Source: Rugalucina vietnamica (Eukaryota > Mollusca > Bivalvia > Lucinida > Lucinidae). Taken from it: a stretch of 64,000 nucleotides of DNA. This document shows positions 44,791-55,441 of this stretch, piece after piece. The notes beneath the pieces were generated by a model. The model was not told where the DNA came from and did not search any database. It saw nothing but the letters and a program-made list of their open reading frames with translations. The DNA is taken from NCBI GenBank assembly GCA_964017185.1, contig OZ024870.1:32821621-32885620 (forward strand), written 5' to 3'. The position numbers and the translations under genes are program-made. Every line of letters starts with the position of its first letter. Within the stretch, counting starts at the first letter, position 1.

Positions 44791-46165
44791 ATAATAAATG
44801 GTCCAACTTGAACACGCCCGTAAAGTGCAAATTGACCACCGCTGGTGGTCAATGTAAAAAAAGTTGATATACATCCGGTGGTCGTTTTGAGCGTTTCCTG
44901 CTATTAGTTTTCGCGAGTTTGGTGGATATGGAAGGTAAGATATTTTTTTTTTTTTATCAAAAACGTATTACAAAAATCAAAGAATGTCAGGCTATCAGTT
45001 TTTTGCCGTTGAATGTCTAGCCGAAGTGGTAGTTGAAAAAAATAAACCGTTTTACTGCAATCCTTTCCGGCCTGTTTGGTCGGTAGTGAAAACGAAAGTA
45101 GAATCTGGTCAAACACAGGTTAAAATGCCCTGATCGTGCCTTTGCAAGCTTTCTGTAACCAATGGTTGTTGCAGTTAGTTAAATGAACACTAAATTAGCT
45201 TTTCAGACATAATTTTAAAATATTTTAAGCTTTCCTTTCAACACTTAGATCGATTTTGTACCGGTGGTCAACTTGAAGTTGCGGTGGTCGTATTGATCAA
45301 TGGGAATTACAATGTAAATTTTCATCGTGAGAGAAAGCCAGCAAAATGCAACTTGATGTCGTTTTCTGTTAGGGGGCACTGCAAAATTAATGGAGATGCA
45401 TTCTAGACACAACCAAATCCAAATCAATGCCGTCGGTGGGTTCATAATTCAATTTCGTTTGTCCATTAACCATTCAGTCACATAGTTTAGCAATATCGGA
45501 TGTATTTGTTACTATTTTTGGTAACCCCAACAATACAAATACTACCTCATGCCAGATGCATTGAATTTATGTACATAATTCGCATTGACTCGAAGAAAAA
45601 CCACTAGAATAACAGTGTGGTCAATTTGCAAACTAGGTGGTTAATTTGACCTTAAAATGAGCAATTTTGAAATGATTTACTGACCAATTTAAAAAGTATT
45701 GAAGGACATGCCTGCTGTTTAATGTTGAGCAGGCTCAGTCTGGCAGATTCGACAATTATAGGAGTAACACTAAGCAAAGCGTTCATTGTGTTGTTCGTAT
45801 GAAATCTATCTCCTGTTTTGCAATATCAATTCTTTGAATATGTAAAGGTGAATAATCACATGGTTTGTATCAACTTCAGACGAAATATTTAGAAACATTG
45901 GTCATAATCAGATTGTCAATGCTAGATGAATTGGCGTGTAAAATAACACATGCATGTACCTCTTCATCACACTGTCACGAGCAGTTGGAATAATAGATTC
46001 ATTATGTTTCTGGATTTTACCAGCAGTCGATTGGCTCGCTGGTTAAACCCAAACGACTTACGAGTCGAGATCACGTGATTGTCCACTGCAAAGTGTAGAA
46101 TGAATGCATGTATAAATGCTGAAGAATAACTGGCCTCGTCAGTTCTAGGTGCGCCTACTGACCTT

Positions 46166-46603
46166 ATGTTTTCCTTTATACGTTTCCAGATGGGTCGATT
46201 TAAAGGGAAACGAACCGAGCGTCGTTACCTGACGATCAAAAAAACATATCTCTGGCGTGGACAGGAAATCCAAGACATTGTCCAGAGTCCGTTCAAATCG
46301 CCATCTAAGAAAAAGCCAAAATACAATTCATCACCCTATAGAGCTATTGGTTCATCACCCCAAAAGACAATTTGTTCTAAAATCTATACACCGAAAGGAA
46401 AGTTCGGATTTCCTAAGAAGAAAAACATAAAAACAGGGACTAAATCAAAAGTATTAAGGCCTGTCGATAAGACAACTGTAATTAGCTCGAAAAGCAAGAG
46501 TTATCGTTATTTGGTTCTTGTAAAATTTGTATTGTTTAATATAGATTACACATATTGTGATGAAAATCATATGGTTGAAGAAATGTGCATACCCCATCAG
46601 TAG
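46166..46603 (+). CDS. Basic 145-codon ORF inside the long-TIR element
   Basis: MFSFIRFQMGRFKGKRTERR, then YLTIKKTYLWRGQEIQDIVQ, SPFKSPSKKKPKYNSSPYRA and KFGFPKKKNIKTG. It is very rich in K, R, S and P, so it is probably nuclear or nucleic-acid binding. A TATAAA lies 50 bases upstream, with TTTCCTTTATACGTTTCCAG just before the internal ATG at M9. That ATG could therefore be the first codon of a spliced exon, the true start giving MGRFKGKRTERR. The last 40 or so codons (LVLVKFVLFNIDYTYC) look like read-through into non-coding DNA. Not recognised; it may be exon 1 of the element's own protein or a captured host exon. Confidence 0.45.
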   Translation: MFSFIRFQMGRFKGKRTERRYLTIKKTYLWRGQEIQDIVQSPFKSPSKKKPKYNSSPYRAIGSSPQKTICSKIYTPKGKFGFPKKKNIKTGTKSKVLRPVDKTTVISSKSKSYRYLVLVKFVLFNIDYTYCDENHMVEEMCIPHQ

Positions 46604-46759
46604 AAGAAGTAAGAAGAATGGAAAATGAAAATGCATCGAAATTGCTTGTTTTGTTCTTTTTTATTTAAAATTATTAATAATTGAACAGATGTTTTAAATT
46701 CTCTAACTAGAATGCCTCATCTGACACATATCCAGCCGGTATTGAAAGGGAAATAATAA

Positions 46760-47800
46760 CGTTTAAGTGAATCCAAAATAAAAAGGACATTTCCACGAGA
46801 TGTCCTTTTATGCACTCGAAATCTATGTTTTTGGGCCATCAAAACTGAGAAATAGTAAGCCCAAAATCGAGCATCACTGAAAATGATCATTTAAAGTTTA
46901 TTTTTTGGGGTTGATAAAATCACATGTCAGAGATAATAGTTCTTCGATTTTTGGCTAAACACTTAAAATTGTAGGAAAATACCTAAGTCATGAATGGACC
47001 AGCAACAAACTAAAGAAACACGCAATTTGAAAGATGTGCAAAGAGAATGCGGCCATTATGGTCGTATTATCAAGCAAGGGTATCTCAGATTGTACCTACA
47101 TTTTGAAAACACTCAGTTTGTGTGTTGCATTTGAAAGACAGGATACATGTACAATAGTCCATGTCTTACAAATCGTAGGAATATACCTAGTTGCAAAATA
47201 TTCAGTAGAAGTTTAAAAACAAAGAAATTACCAAAGTCCGTGTTTTACAAATCCTATAAAAAAAAAAGAAAAAAAAAAGAAATTACCATAGTCCGTGTTT
47301 TACAAATCCTATAAAAAAAAAAGAAATTACCATAGTCCGTGTTTTACAAATCCTATAAAAAAGAAGAAATTACCATAGTCCGTGTTTTACAAATCCTACG
47401 ATTTGTAAAACACGGACTATGGTAATTTCTTTTTTTTAAATCAAACATACAGGTTTGATGTTTCAAAATGTAGGTATATTCCTACAATCTGTGATACCCT
47501 TTTTTTGATAATACCAGGTCGTATTCTCTAAAACGATATGTTTCTCGAGAAAGTGGTTGGTCATTAAATTAATTAAATTGTAGGTATTTTCCTACAATTT
47601 GAATGCGTTTAGTCAAACCATTGTCTAACGAACGCGATTTCAACCACCCAAAAATAAACTTTCAGATGACCATTTTCAGTGATGCTTGATTTTGGACTAA
47701 CTAAATCTCAGTTTTGATAGCAGAAAATCATGGATTTCGAGTGCATAAAGGACATCTCGTGGAAATGTCCTTTTTATTTTGGATTCACTTTTTTTAAATT
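46760..47800. mobile_element. Nested inverted-repeat element inside the 5 kb element
   Basis: Left GTGAATCCAAAATAAAAAGG, then ACATTTCCACGAGATGTCCT, mirrored at 47730-47790 by AGGACATCTCGTGGAAATGT, then CCTTTTTATTTTGGATTCAC. Further in, ATCACTGAAAATGATCATTT mirrors AGATGACCATTTTCAGTGAT, and TGTAGGAAAATACCTA mirrors TAGGTATTTTCCTACA. A tandem repeat occupies the middle (47215-47440). No ORF. Confidence 0.85.
47215..47440 (+). repeat. Tandem repeat with an inverted last unit
   Basis: The unit AAATTACCATAGTCCGTGTT, TTACAAATCCTATAAAAAA (about 45-60 bp) occurs four times in direct orientation. It is followed at 47398 by one inverted unit, GATTTGTAAAACACGGACTA, TGGTAATTTC, making a hairpin. Confidence 0.92.
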
Positions 47801-48560
47801 CAAGTTGAAGCTTTTAAAAATGTTTCTATAGCATACTAATTGTCGGGACAATATGATCGTGGTGTACGACAAGTGGTGGTTTGGTCCTTATATCGCATCT
47901 AATATTTATTAGAATTTAATAATTTTGGTATTATCACATTGGCAATTTTCGAATCTAAACATCCATACATAACCAGCTTTAAAAATATTTTTGAAAAAAC
48001 TTTTTATGAGGTTGCCGTGATATGCACCTTTGTGAGGGGTGGGTGTGGGAAAATGCTTATAGCAGCTTAAAAAGCGTGGAAACACCTATCAATTTATGCA
48101 TAATCTTATTTGATAATCATTCCCATGTTTGTTTAAAAATCAGTTTTTTTTGTTATTCTAAGTATATTCTCGGAGATTTACTGGACAAATATGTTCAAAA
48201 ATTTAATAAAAATATTTTCTGCAAAAATTTGTATTTTGCCCTAGAATGCATATACATGCATTCATTTTTACCTTTCAATTTTGTTATTTGCCACTTAGCT
48301 TGTGAATACATTTACAGTTTAAAACACATTCCGTTTACATATTTTAGATCTATTCCGTGAAGAATAAAATTGAAAATATTTCAAAAAGTATATTTTTCTC
48401 AATTTTGAAAATCCGTAACTTTTTAAAAAGCACGGATACCCCTACAAATATTTTGCTTTTTGAGTAGCATTCCACCTATATTTTAAGCTGTCTAAAAATG
48501 ATAAATTTATTTATAAACAAAAATTGGTATCGAGCCACCTTAAGTCCGTACATGTATACT
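47801..48560. other. AT-rich interior of the long-TIR element
   Basis: The 112-codon frame at 48022-48360 is very rich in F, I, C and Y and is probably chance. The stretch ends TTGGTATCGAGCCACCTTAA, which looks like one end of a TTAA-target MITE; its other end was not found. Confidence 0.35.
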
Positions 48561-49775
48561 AGCACCCCAAAGAAATCAAAACGAAGTTTGATTATGATAG
48601 ACCATAGCTATGCACAAGCATAAGCTAATACAGAATCTAATTTGGCACCAGCAATTCAAAAGCTGTTGTTCCCGTAGAACTTCTGATATAATTGATATAA
48701 ACCACGTGATTATTCACCTTTACATATTCAAAGAATTGATATTGCAAAACAGGAGATAGATTTCATACAAGCAACACAATATACGCTTTGCTTAGTGTTA
48801 CTCCTATAATTGTCGAATCTGCCAGACTGAGCCTGCTCAACATTAAACAGCAGGGATGTCCTTCAATACGTTTCAAATTGGACAGTAAATCATTTCAAAA
48901 TTGCTCATTTTTAAGGTCAAATTGACCACCTAGTTTGCAAATTGACCACACTGTTATTCTAGTGGTTTTTCTTCGAGTCAATGCGAATTATGTACATAAA
49001 TTCAATGCATCTTGCATTAGGTAGTATTTGTATTGTTGGGGTTACCAAAAATTAGTAATAAATACATCCGATATTGCTAAACTATGTGACTGAATGGCTA
49101 ATGGACAAACGAAATTGAATTATGAGCCCACCGACGGCATTGATTTGGATTTGTTTGTGTCTAGAATGCATCTCCATTAATGTTGCCGTGCCCCCTAACA
49201 GAAAACGACATCAAGTTGCATTTTTTCTGGCTTTCTCTCACGATGAAAATTTACATTGTAATTCCCATTGATCAATACGACCACCGCAACTTCAAGTTGA
49301 CCGCCGGTACAAAATCGATCTAAGTGTTAAAAGGAAAGCTTGAAATATTTTAAAATTGTGTCTGAAAAGCTAATTTAGTGTTCATTTAACTAACTGCAAC
49401 GACCATTGGTTACAGAAAGCTTAAAAATGCACGATCAGGGCATTTTGACCTGTGTTTGACCAGATTCTACTTTCGTTTTCACTACCGATCAAACGGGCCT
49501 GAAAGGATTGCAGTAAAACGGTTTATTTTTTTTTCAACTGCCACTTCGGCTAGACATTCAACGGCAAAAACTGATAGCCTAACATTCTTTGATTTTTATA
49601 ATGCGTTTTTGATAAAAAAAATATCTTACCTTCCACATCCACCAAACTCGCGAAAACTAATAACAGGAAACGCTCAAAACGACCAACGGATGTATATCAA
49701 CTTTTTTTACGTTGACCACCGGCGGTGGTCAATTTGCACTTTACCGGGCGTGTTGAAGCTGTACCATCCATTTAC

Positions 49776-50350
49776 TCCGAAATATAAGAGTGATACAAAA
49801 TGCATTTTTGCCAATTGGGAAATAAAAAACAAATGTCGATTCTGCTATTTCCACTTCCTTCAAAACGAAGTGGGTGTACTATCATATAAACAATTCGGTT
49901 TACTTGTGCATGCTTATAACACTGTCGGCGGCACATTGGTGAAAGGGACTTAAAATAAGAGATATTAGTACATTGATCACGAGAGAAAATGGGTAAAAAG
50001 TCATGAGGTCGTCTTAAAAATTCCATTATGAGCTTTGTGTGCTATAAATCAAACTGCATGTCGTTTCTTATTTAGCCTTTATTTCATGCGGTTTTGTGAA
50101 AAAATAAAAGACATTTAAAATGGGGATCAGTTTGGGGCAAAGGCCCGTGAGTTATTGTTTTGACTTCAGGGATCAGGTCAACAGCACAGGAGGGGGTGCC
50201 AGCAATGACTGTCTTCTGCAATAGAAAAGTACATATTTTGTTTTCCGGTTTGGACGAGAGACTAGAAGTTTTGATTTTTATGGATTCGTGAACCCATAGG
50301 AATGAAATAGATCACATTATTGTGTTTTCTTCAATACCTCTAATATCACT
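49776..50350. other. Spacer without recognised features
   Basis: No repeat shared within the window and no convincing coding sequence. Confidence 0.4.
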
Positions 50351-50565
50351 GAGGCGCGTCATGAGAAACCCGGACTTTTGAATGTGCGAAAACACAGGCG
50401 CAGATCAGCTGTGCAGCCTTTGTTTTCCGCTATTCGAATAGTACAATTCTTATTGTACTAAATGGCAAACTTTCAAGTCTCTAGCCTGCTTCTGTGACTG
50501 TACAGGCCGTTTTGTGTCGCACCTGGTCGGAAATCTCCAAGATCGGTTTTCTCGCGACGTGGCTC
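50351..50565 (+). mobile_element. Palindrome-bearing MITE, copy 6, diverged
   Basis: GAGGCGCGTCATGAGAAACC, CGAAAACACAGGCGCAGATC, TGTACAGGCCGTTTTGTGTC, and CTCGCGACGTGGCTC. The central palindrome is half deleted. Confidence 0.8.
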
Positions 50566-50579
50566 TCATTGGTCATAGC

Positions 50580-50760
50580 CATACAATGAGAAACCTGTTT
50601 TTTGCATACTACGAAAATAAAGACGTAGCTCAACTTTGCAGTAACCGCCATGTTGATTTGTGTCTAGTCTCCTTCCGTGAAAGAACAGGTCTTTATGTGT
50701 CGAACGTAGTCGGAATGCGCGAAGGCAATTTTGCTCGTGATGCGACTCACATAAGTAAAT
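50580..50760 (+). mobile_element. Second, more decayed MITE copy directly adjacent
   Basis: AATGAGAAACCTGTTTTTTG, CTACGAAAATAAAGACGTAG, TTTGCAGTAACCGCCATGTT, then TTTATGTGTCGAACGTAGTC and CTCGTGATGCGACTCAC keep the family order. The 88-codon frame across both copies (50514-50780) is not a gene. Confidence 0.6.
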
Positions 50761-51387
50761 GCGCTCGTCTATTTCAGTGAAACGGGGTTATTGCCATGGG
50801 AATGCTTCTACACAAATCAATTATCAGACCCTTCATACATCATACTCACGGTAAATATCATGAATATACCTAATTATTTGGAAACATTATTTTCTAAGGT
50901 GACAAACTAAAATGATCTATATTTTTGCTTAATGAGTCCCATTCAAAACATACACATTGAATCGCTGACCATCAATATAACCCTGGTGTTATATGCGTTA
51001 CTGACTAGACAGTGAAGAAAAATTGACTCAAAACAAAATAATCTATTATAAACAAAATACAGTATACAGGCACACGCCACTCCCACGAATGCTAGCAGAA
51101 ATGTCTTTTAAAGTAACAACAGTCCGGTCATAAAAGGAATACTTTCCTCAGCTAGACGTCAATATTTCTTACCAAGGAACATTAAAATGTGATTTCCTAG
51201 ACAGCTAAGTGACTTACAAACGCCTTATATTTCAAGAAGATGGAGCAATATATATATTTGTCTGTCTCTGCCTGCCAATTTTATTTGAATTCAGATTTAT
51301 GCCCGTAAATAATAGGCTATTTTATTGGCCAGACTTGCAAATGAAGCTGTGTTTTAATGGGTTAATTAAGAAGATTCGAATTTATTG

Positions 51388-51622
51388 GAGCCGCATCGTG
51401 AGAAAACCGGATTTTTGCCTAGGCGAAAACAAAGGCGCAGATCAGCTTCGCGGTAACCGCGAAGCTGATCAGCGCCTTTGTTTTCGCTACTCGGATAATA
51501 CATTTCCTCTTCTACTTAAATCCGAAATTTCAAGCTTCTAGCTCTTTTCTGAGCTTGTACAGGCCGGTTTGTGTCGGACCCGGTCGGAAACCCCGAAGAC
51601 CGGTTTTCTCGCGTCGAGGCTC
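51388..51622 (+). mobile_element. Palindrome-bearing MITE, best copy, with 8-bp target duplication
   Basis: 235 bp. The ends are GAGCCGCATCGTGAGAAAAC and, reversed, GAGCCTCGACGCGAGAAAAC. The core is GGCGAAAACAAAGGCGCAGA, then TCAGCTTCGCGGTAACCGCG, AAGCTGATCAGCGCCTTTGT, a perfect stem apart from one base pair. The duplicated flank is ATTTATTG (51380-51387 and 51623-51630). An 8-bp duplication fits hAT. The conserved translation ENKGADQLRGNREADQRL arises from the palindrome and is not a protein. Confidence 0.95.
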
Positions 51623-51630
51623 ATTTATTG

Positions 51631-52430
51631 GATCTTTGCTTTGGCGAGTGGTACATGTATCAAAATCATTGCTCTTCAGTCGCACAGAGATGTTACCGAG
51701 CCGTACAGTCATAGTAAGCCATATAAAGTTACAACACGTTTTTGTAAAAATGGTGAGAACATTAAATACTGCCTATATAGCAAAAGCTAGGTCCGCAATT
51801 TACGTAAAAGATGCAGATAATGACACAAGTGAAAGTTATTGTATCCAAGAACTAAAAAGGCAGGACAAAAAGGTGAAAGGCATGGGACTCCATGTTTTTT
51901 TTTTTATATTTCTGAGGCAATTATGTTTGTCAGAAGCCATAAAGAATGTCACATTAAAATTTTGTTATGCAATTTATTATCCAGGTTTTTAATGTAAAAT
52001 TGGTCTTGGTATGCAAGGCATGTATGAGCCGTAAACTAAGGAACAGAAAAGAACAAACACACAAGGCAATAGCACTCAGGCACGTGGCTTAAATTAGTAA
52101 AAAATAGCGCCATAATTCAACAACCAGTATAAACATATTAATATACAAATATTTACAAACAAATATTTGCATTTTTCTAAAATCTCCTTAGATGAACCAT
52201 TAGATGTTCACCTGTGTTCATACTTCCATGAACAACATTGTGTCACGCGACGTGACGTAATCCAAACTTGACGTCAAAAAACATGAATCTCGCCAATCTG
52301 ATTGGACGTTGTAAACGTCGACGCCGTTCCGCTGTTTGAACACACGCTGTGTGTAGATTCTCTGTTTGCTGGTAAATGTGACCGCCTTGGTGATTTTTCA
52401 ACAAGCGATAGAGAGAAATGAATGTAAATA
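51631..52430. other. Spacer, no recognised gene
   Basis: The 145-codon frame at 51555-51992 begins inside the MITE and continues into AT-rich DNA. No domain, no repeat shared within the window. Confidence 0.4.
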
Positions 52431-52589
52431 TAAGAAATGAGTTTAATTTTTCTGTTGTTCATGGAGCTATGAACCGCAGTGGGTCGCTAGCAAAGTTTAC
52501 ATGAACCCCGAAGGGGTTCATTCACTTTGCACGCGACCCACTGCGGTTCATAGCTCCATGAACACCAGAAAAATGAAATTCATTTCTTA
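52431..52589. repeat. Long palindrome, about 160 bp
   Basis: TAAGAAATGAGTTTAATTTT, TGTTCATGGAGCTATGAACC, GCAGTGGGTCGC, AGCAAAGT on the left are mirrored by ACTTTGCACGCGACCCACTG, CGGTTCATAGCTCCATGAAC, AAAAATGAAATTCATTTCTT on the right. The inner loop GAACCCCGAAGGGGTTC is itself a perfect hairpin. Confidence 0.93.
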
Positions 52590-52798
52590 AATGAAGCTAA
52601 AACGTACTGGTACAGCAGCACGAATGCAGAACAAGCTCTTTTCCTGGAAGGTAGGCATCCGGCTATCATCAACTAATAAGGGCATGCGTAACAGAAAAAC
52701 AGACATACTATACTAATATCAATCAAGAGCTTATGACACCTCATAAGCAATTATGTATTATTCTAACATACTCTGCCTATAGAAGCCAATGGTAAAGT

Positions 52799-53978
52799 GC
52801 AGTGATATACTGAGTGATATATCACTGGATGGATTTGCGTGACGTTACTTTGCACCGTTTTGACGCCATTTTGATTACATTATGACGGCATCTATCCCAA
52901 AAGTCACTGTAACTTGACGTTAGACGGCGTAACGTCATTTCAACGCGTCCAAAACGTAACAAACATATAGTAGTTTCATTCAACTTCGAGGATATATTTA
53001 GTTCGATGACGTCATTTGTTGCCATATAATCGGAATACCTTTGTTGCCATCTGTTCAAAAAACATGTGACAGAGTCTTTCTTTTTGAAAAGCCAATCATA
53101 TAAATTCCAATTAGTGGGAAAACTATTGATCAAAATATTTAAAAGTGTTAGAAATGAGCTTTTTCATTAAAACTTTTTTACCCCCAATTACATGATTAAG
53201 CCAATATTTCCAAATCATTTGATTTCCAAACTCCTGCCTACTGATCGTCTTCTTCAGCCATTGTGACCCAGATTCATGAATAGCTACCATTGGCACATCA
53301 AGCTATTGTTATAGCTTTTTTGAAGGTGTGCAGTTCAAGAGGCCAGACTGGTCCATACATTTAGGGAAAAAATCCCTATGTTTCAGCCATCCAATGTCTA
53401 CTTTTATCTCTCTCTAAGTTATGATCTTTGAAAAGAAATTAGCTGGCACCAGTAAAATAACAGACAATTGTGAAAGTTACGAAATATATAACAAATTAAC
53501 TTTTATCAAATTGAACTTACTGATATGTTATTAATTGTTCACCATTATTTTCTTTCTACCCCATATGGTGCCTCTGTAAATTTCAATACATCCGGGTCCT
53601 CGAACTTTTGTATTTTTAAAAAATGGCAAGTAAATAAGGTCACTGGAAAAATTGATAAGTCCTGGTTACAGTTTAAAAGTTATTTTTGATTTTATGTGGG
53701 CATTTTATTCCTTTGATGTTAAAACATTATTTTATTCTACATTTATATTTTTGATGCTATTTATAGAAATCAGGGAGACCGAATGCGGTTACGTCCTCGA
53801 ACTTGGGTTACACCAGTATATGTAAACATTTGCGGTGCAGTCAAAAGTTTGGCGGGATTACTTCAGTGCAATGGTGGAAAAGTTAAAGAAACTGAAGGTC
53901 AGTTGTACGCGCGCTCGTGATTGGCTCTGCTTTACAACTGACCTCCAAACAGTGATATATTACTCAACAATTCACTGC
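52799..53978. mobile_element. 1.2 kb element with GCAGTGA ends
   Basis: The left GCAGTGATATACTGAGTGAT, then ATATCACTG, and the right read in reverse GCAGTGAATTGTTGAGTAAT, then ATATCACTG, form inverted ends of about 30 bp. The 103-codon minus-strand frame (52822-53133) has no recognised domain; its DNA contains several TGACGTTA-like words. No transposase and no clear target duplication. Confidence 0.6.
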
Positions 53979-54074
53979 TAGAGCTGATCTATTTCTTAAA
54001 TAGATAACGTTGAGATAAATAACAACAGAATACATTGGAGGGACCACTTTACGTGGTTGCAAATGACTGGTGCA

Positions 54075-54866
54075 TTAAAGGAATTAACGATTTTTCTTTT
54101 CAGTTCAGAAAAATCATAACACGTTACAGACGTATAGGTTATAACTTGAATGTTATGCGACAGTCTGCATGCTTAGTTTTTAACCCAATCATGGTTGATA
54201 ACTATGCTGCCTTCTTTAATTGCACGCCGGTGGGTCGGGCGTCAGACTATGATGGCCCCGACTTAAAGCTATTCATTTTAGTTGGTTGGGGCCGGAGCTT
54301 CTTGTCTGTTGCTTGGCCCACCGGGGTCCAACTGGTGTTTTTCTTTTGCTCCGGAGTTAGTAGGTTATTCGGCGCCCAGTGATCTCCATCGTCGGGCAGC
54401 TTACTCAATCTGTGAGTCCTGGGTTTTGATTCATCAGGATCATGATTTGTTTGTTTGTTCTTGATGATTCATTGACTAGTTAGAGATTCACCACAAGGAC
54501 CAAATAACTAACTAAATGTCATGAACCACTGCAGAAGCTGAGGGTGAGGTTAGGTACCTGTAAAACCGGTTTAAGCCCGCCAGTAACTTTGTGTTACTGA
54601 TCGTTCCAAGTCGATACTTCTGTAGTAGTTCTTTTTGTTTTATGTCTCGGTGTTTAAAATTTTTGTGCTGTTGGCGCCTTATGTATGTTTTCATATTTTT
54701 AGTTAAGTTAAGGTAACTGAGTGGCCACCTATTGGGAAAATAGCTGCTCATTCGGCATGGTATAAAGTACCTGATTGTTAGTTTGGTTTTTTCCCACCTC
54801 GGTTTTTGGAGTGGGAATCTTTTTCTGATTGCGCCTTTTCCTGATCTTTGCCTACTTGTACCTTAC
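54075..54866 (+). mobile_element. RT retroelement, 3'-end fragment E
   Basis: It begins just after the coding region (TTCAGTTCAGAAAAATCATA), then ATGTTATGCGACAGTCTGCA, CTCCGGAGTTAGTAGGTTAT, GTCGGGCAGCTTACTCAATC, TGAGGTTAGGTACCTGTAAA, and ends TTGCCTACTTGTACC. It is the plus-strand equivalent of fragment C. Frames such as GWGRSFLSVAWPTGVQLVFF are translation of this region. Confidence 0.85.
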
Positions 54867-55088
54867 TATTTAAGTGTTTTTGTAATAATTCATTTTCTTT
54901 AGAACACAAAATCTCTATTAATGTCACTGGCTTTATTTTCTCCCATAAATTGATTCGAGACCAGTTAATGACTTCACATTATGTTGTTTGCAGTAACTCT
55001 GGTACAGAATTGTTGCATAATCTGTTAAATGGCAAGTTTTGCTTGTTTCAATTAAACCTGACTACTTTGTATAGCTCGATTTTGACCT

Positions 55089-55267
55089 CAGACGCGTCAA
55101 AAGATCTACGAGTCCACTAAGTAGCACGTGAAAGGTAGATCAGTACGAAATACCGCAGGTTTTCCGTTACACTTCGGTTGCACGCGCAGTAAGTGTATTT
55201 GTACTGTTACACTCTAATATCCTTTCACGTGTTACTAAGTAGACTCGTCGATCTTTTGACACGTCTG
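55089..55267. mobile_element. 179-bp foldback MITE, solo copy
   Basis: CAGACGCGTCAAAAGATCTA, CGAGTCCACTAAGTAGCACG, TGAAAGG, against its mirror CCTTTCACGTGTTACTAAGT, AGACTCGTCGATCTTTTGAC, ACGTCTG: inverted ends of about 47 bp. The same unit is the first part of the composites at 36930 and 38300, so it moves or spreads independently. Confidence 0.88.
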
Positions 55268-55441
55268 TTATAAATAAAACGCGCTCTGTAAGATTTTCCG
55301 TTAGGATTTTTCTGAACCAGAAAACAAATTATTACATAACTGAAAAGCTTTTGTTGGTATAAAGACAAATGTATGAATGTCAATACCGCGTTATAATTTT
55401 CCCGGTTTGAAAGGAACAATGCGATTTTCGGATTAATCTTT

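Larger units (their letters stand above)
44797..49775. mobile_element. 5 kb DNA element with terminal inverted repeats of about 1.08 kb
   Basis: The left arm, 44797-45882, is mirrored by 48688-49775. Examples: AACACGCCCGTAAAGTGCAA against TTGCACTTTACCGGGCGTGT; GTTTTCGCGAGTTTGGTGGA against TCCACCAAACTCGCGAAAAC; CAGGCTCAGTCTGGCAGATT against AATCTGCCAGACTGAGCCTG. The words GGTGGTCAA/GGTGGTCGT recur at about 44842, 44877, 45262, 45284 and 45620 and in mirror on the right, as expected for binding sites. Between the arms are a promoter-like TATAAA (46112), a 145-codon basic ORF (46166-46603) and a nested inverted-repeat element (46760-47800). I saw no transposase core, so the superfamily is open (long-TIR MULE-like is one option). 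Confidence 0.88.

Noticed and set aside
51209-51541. 110-codon ORF containing ENKGADQLRGNREADQRL
   Set aside because: The conserved-looking part is the MITE palindrome, read identically from several copies in the window.
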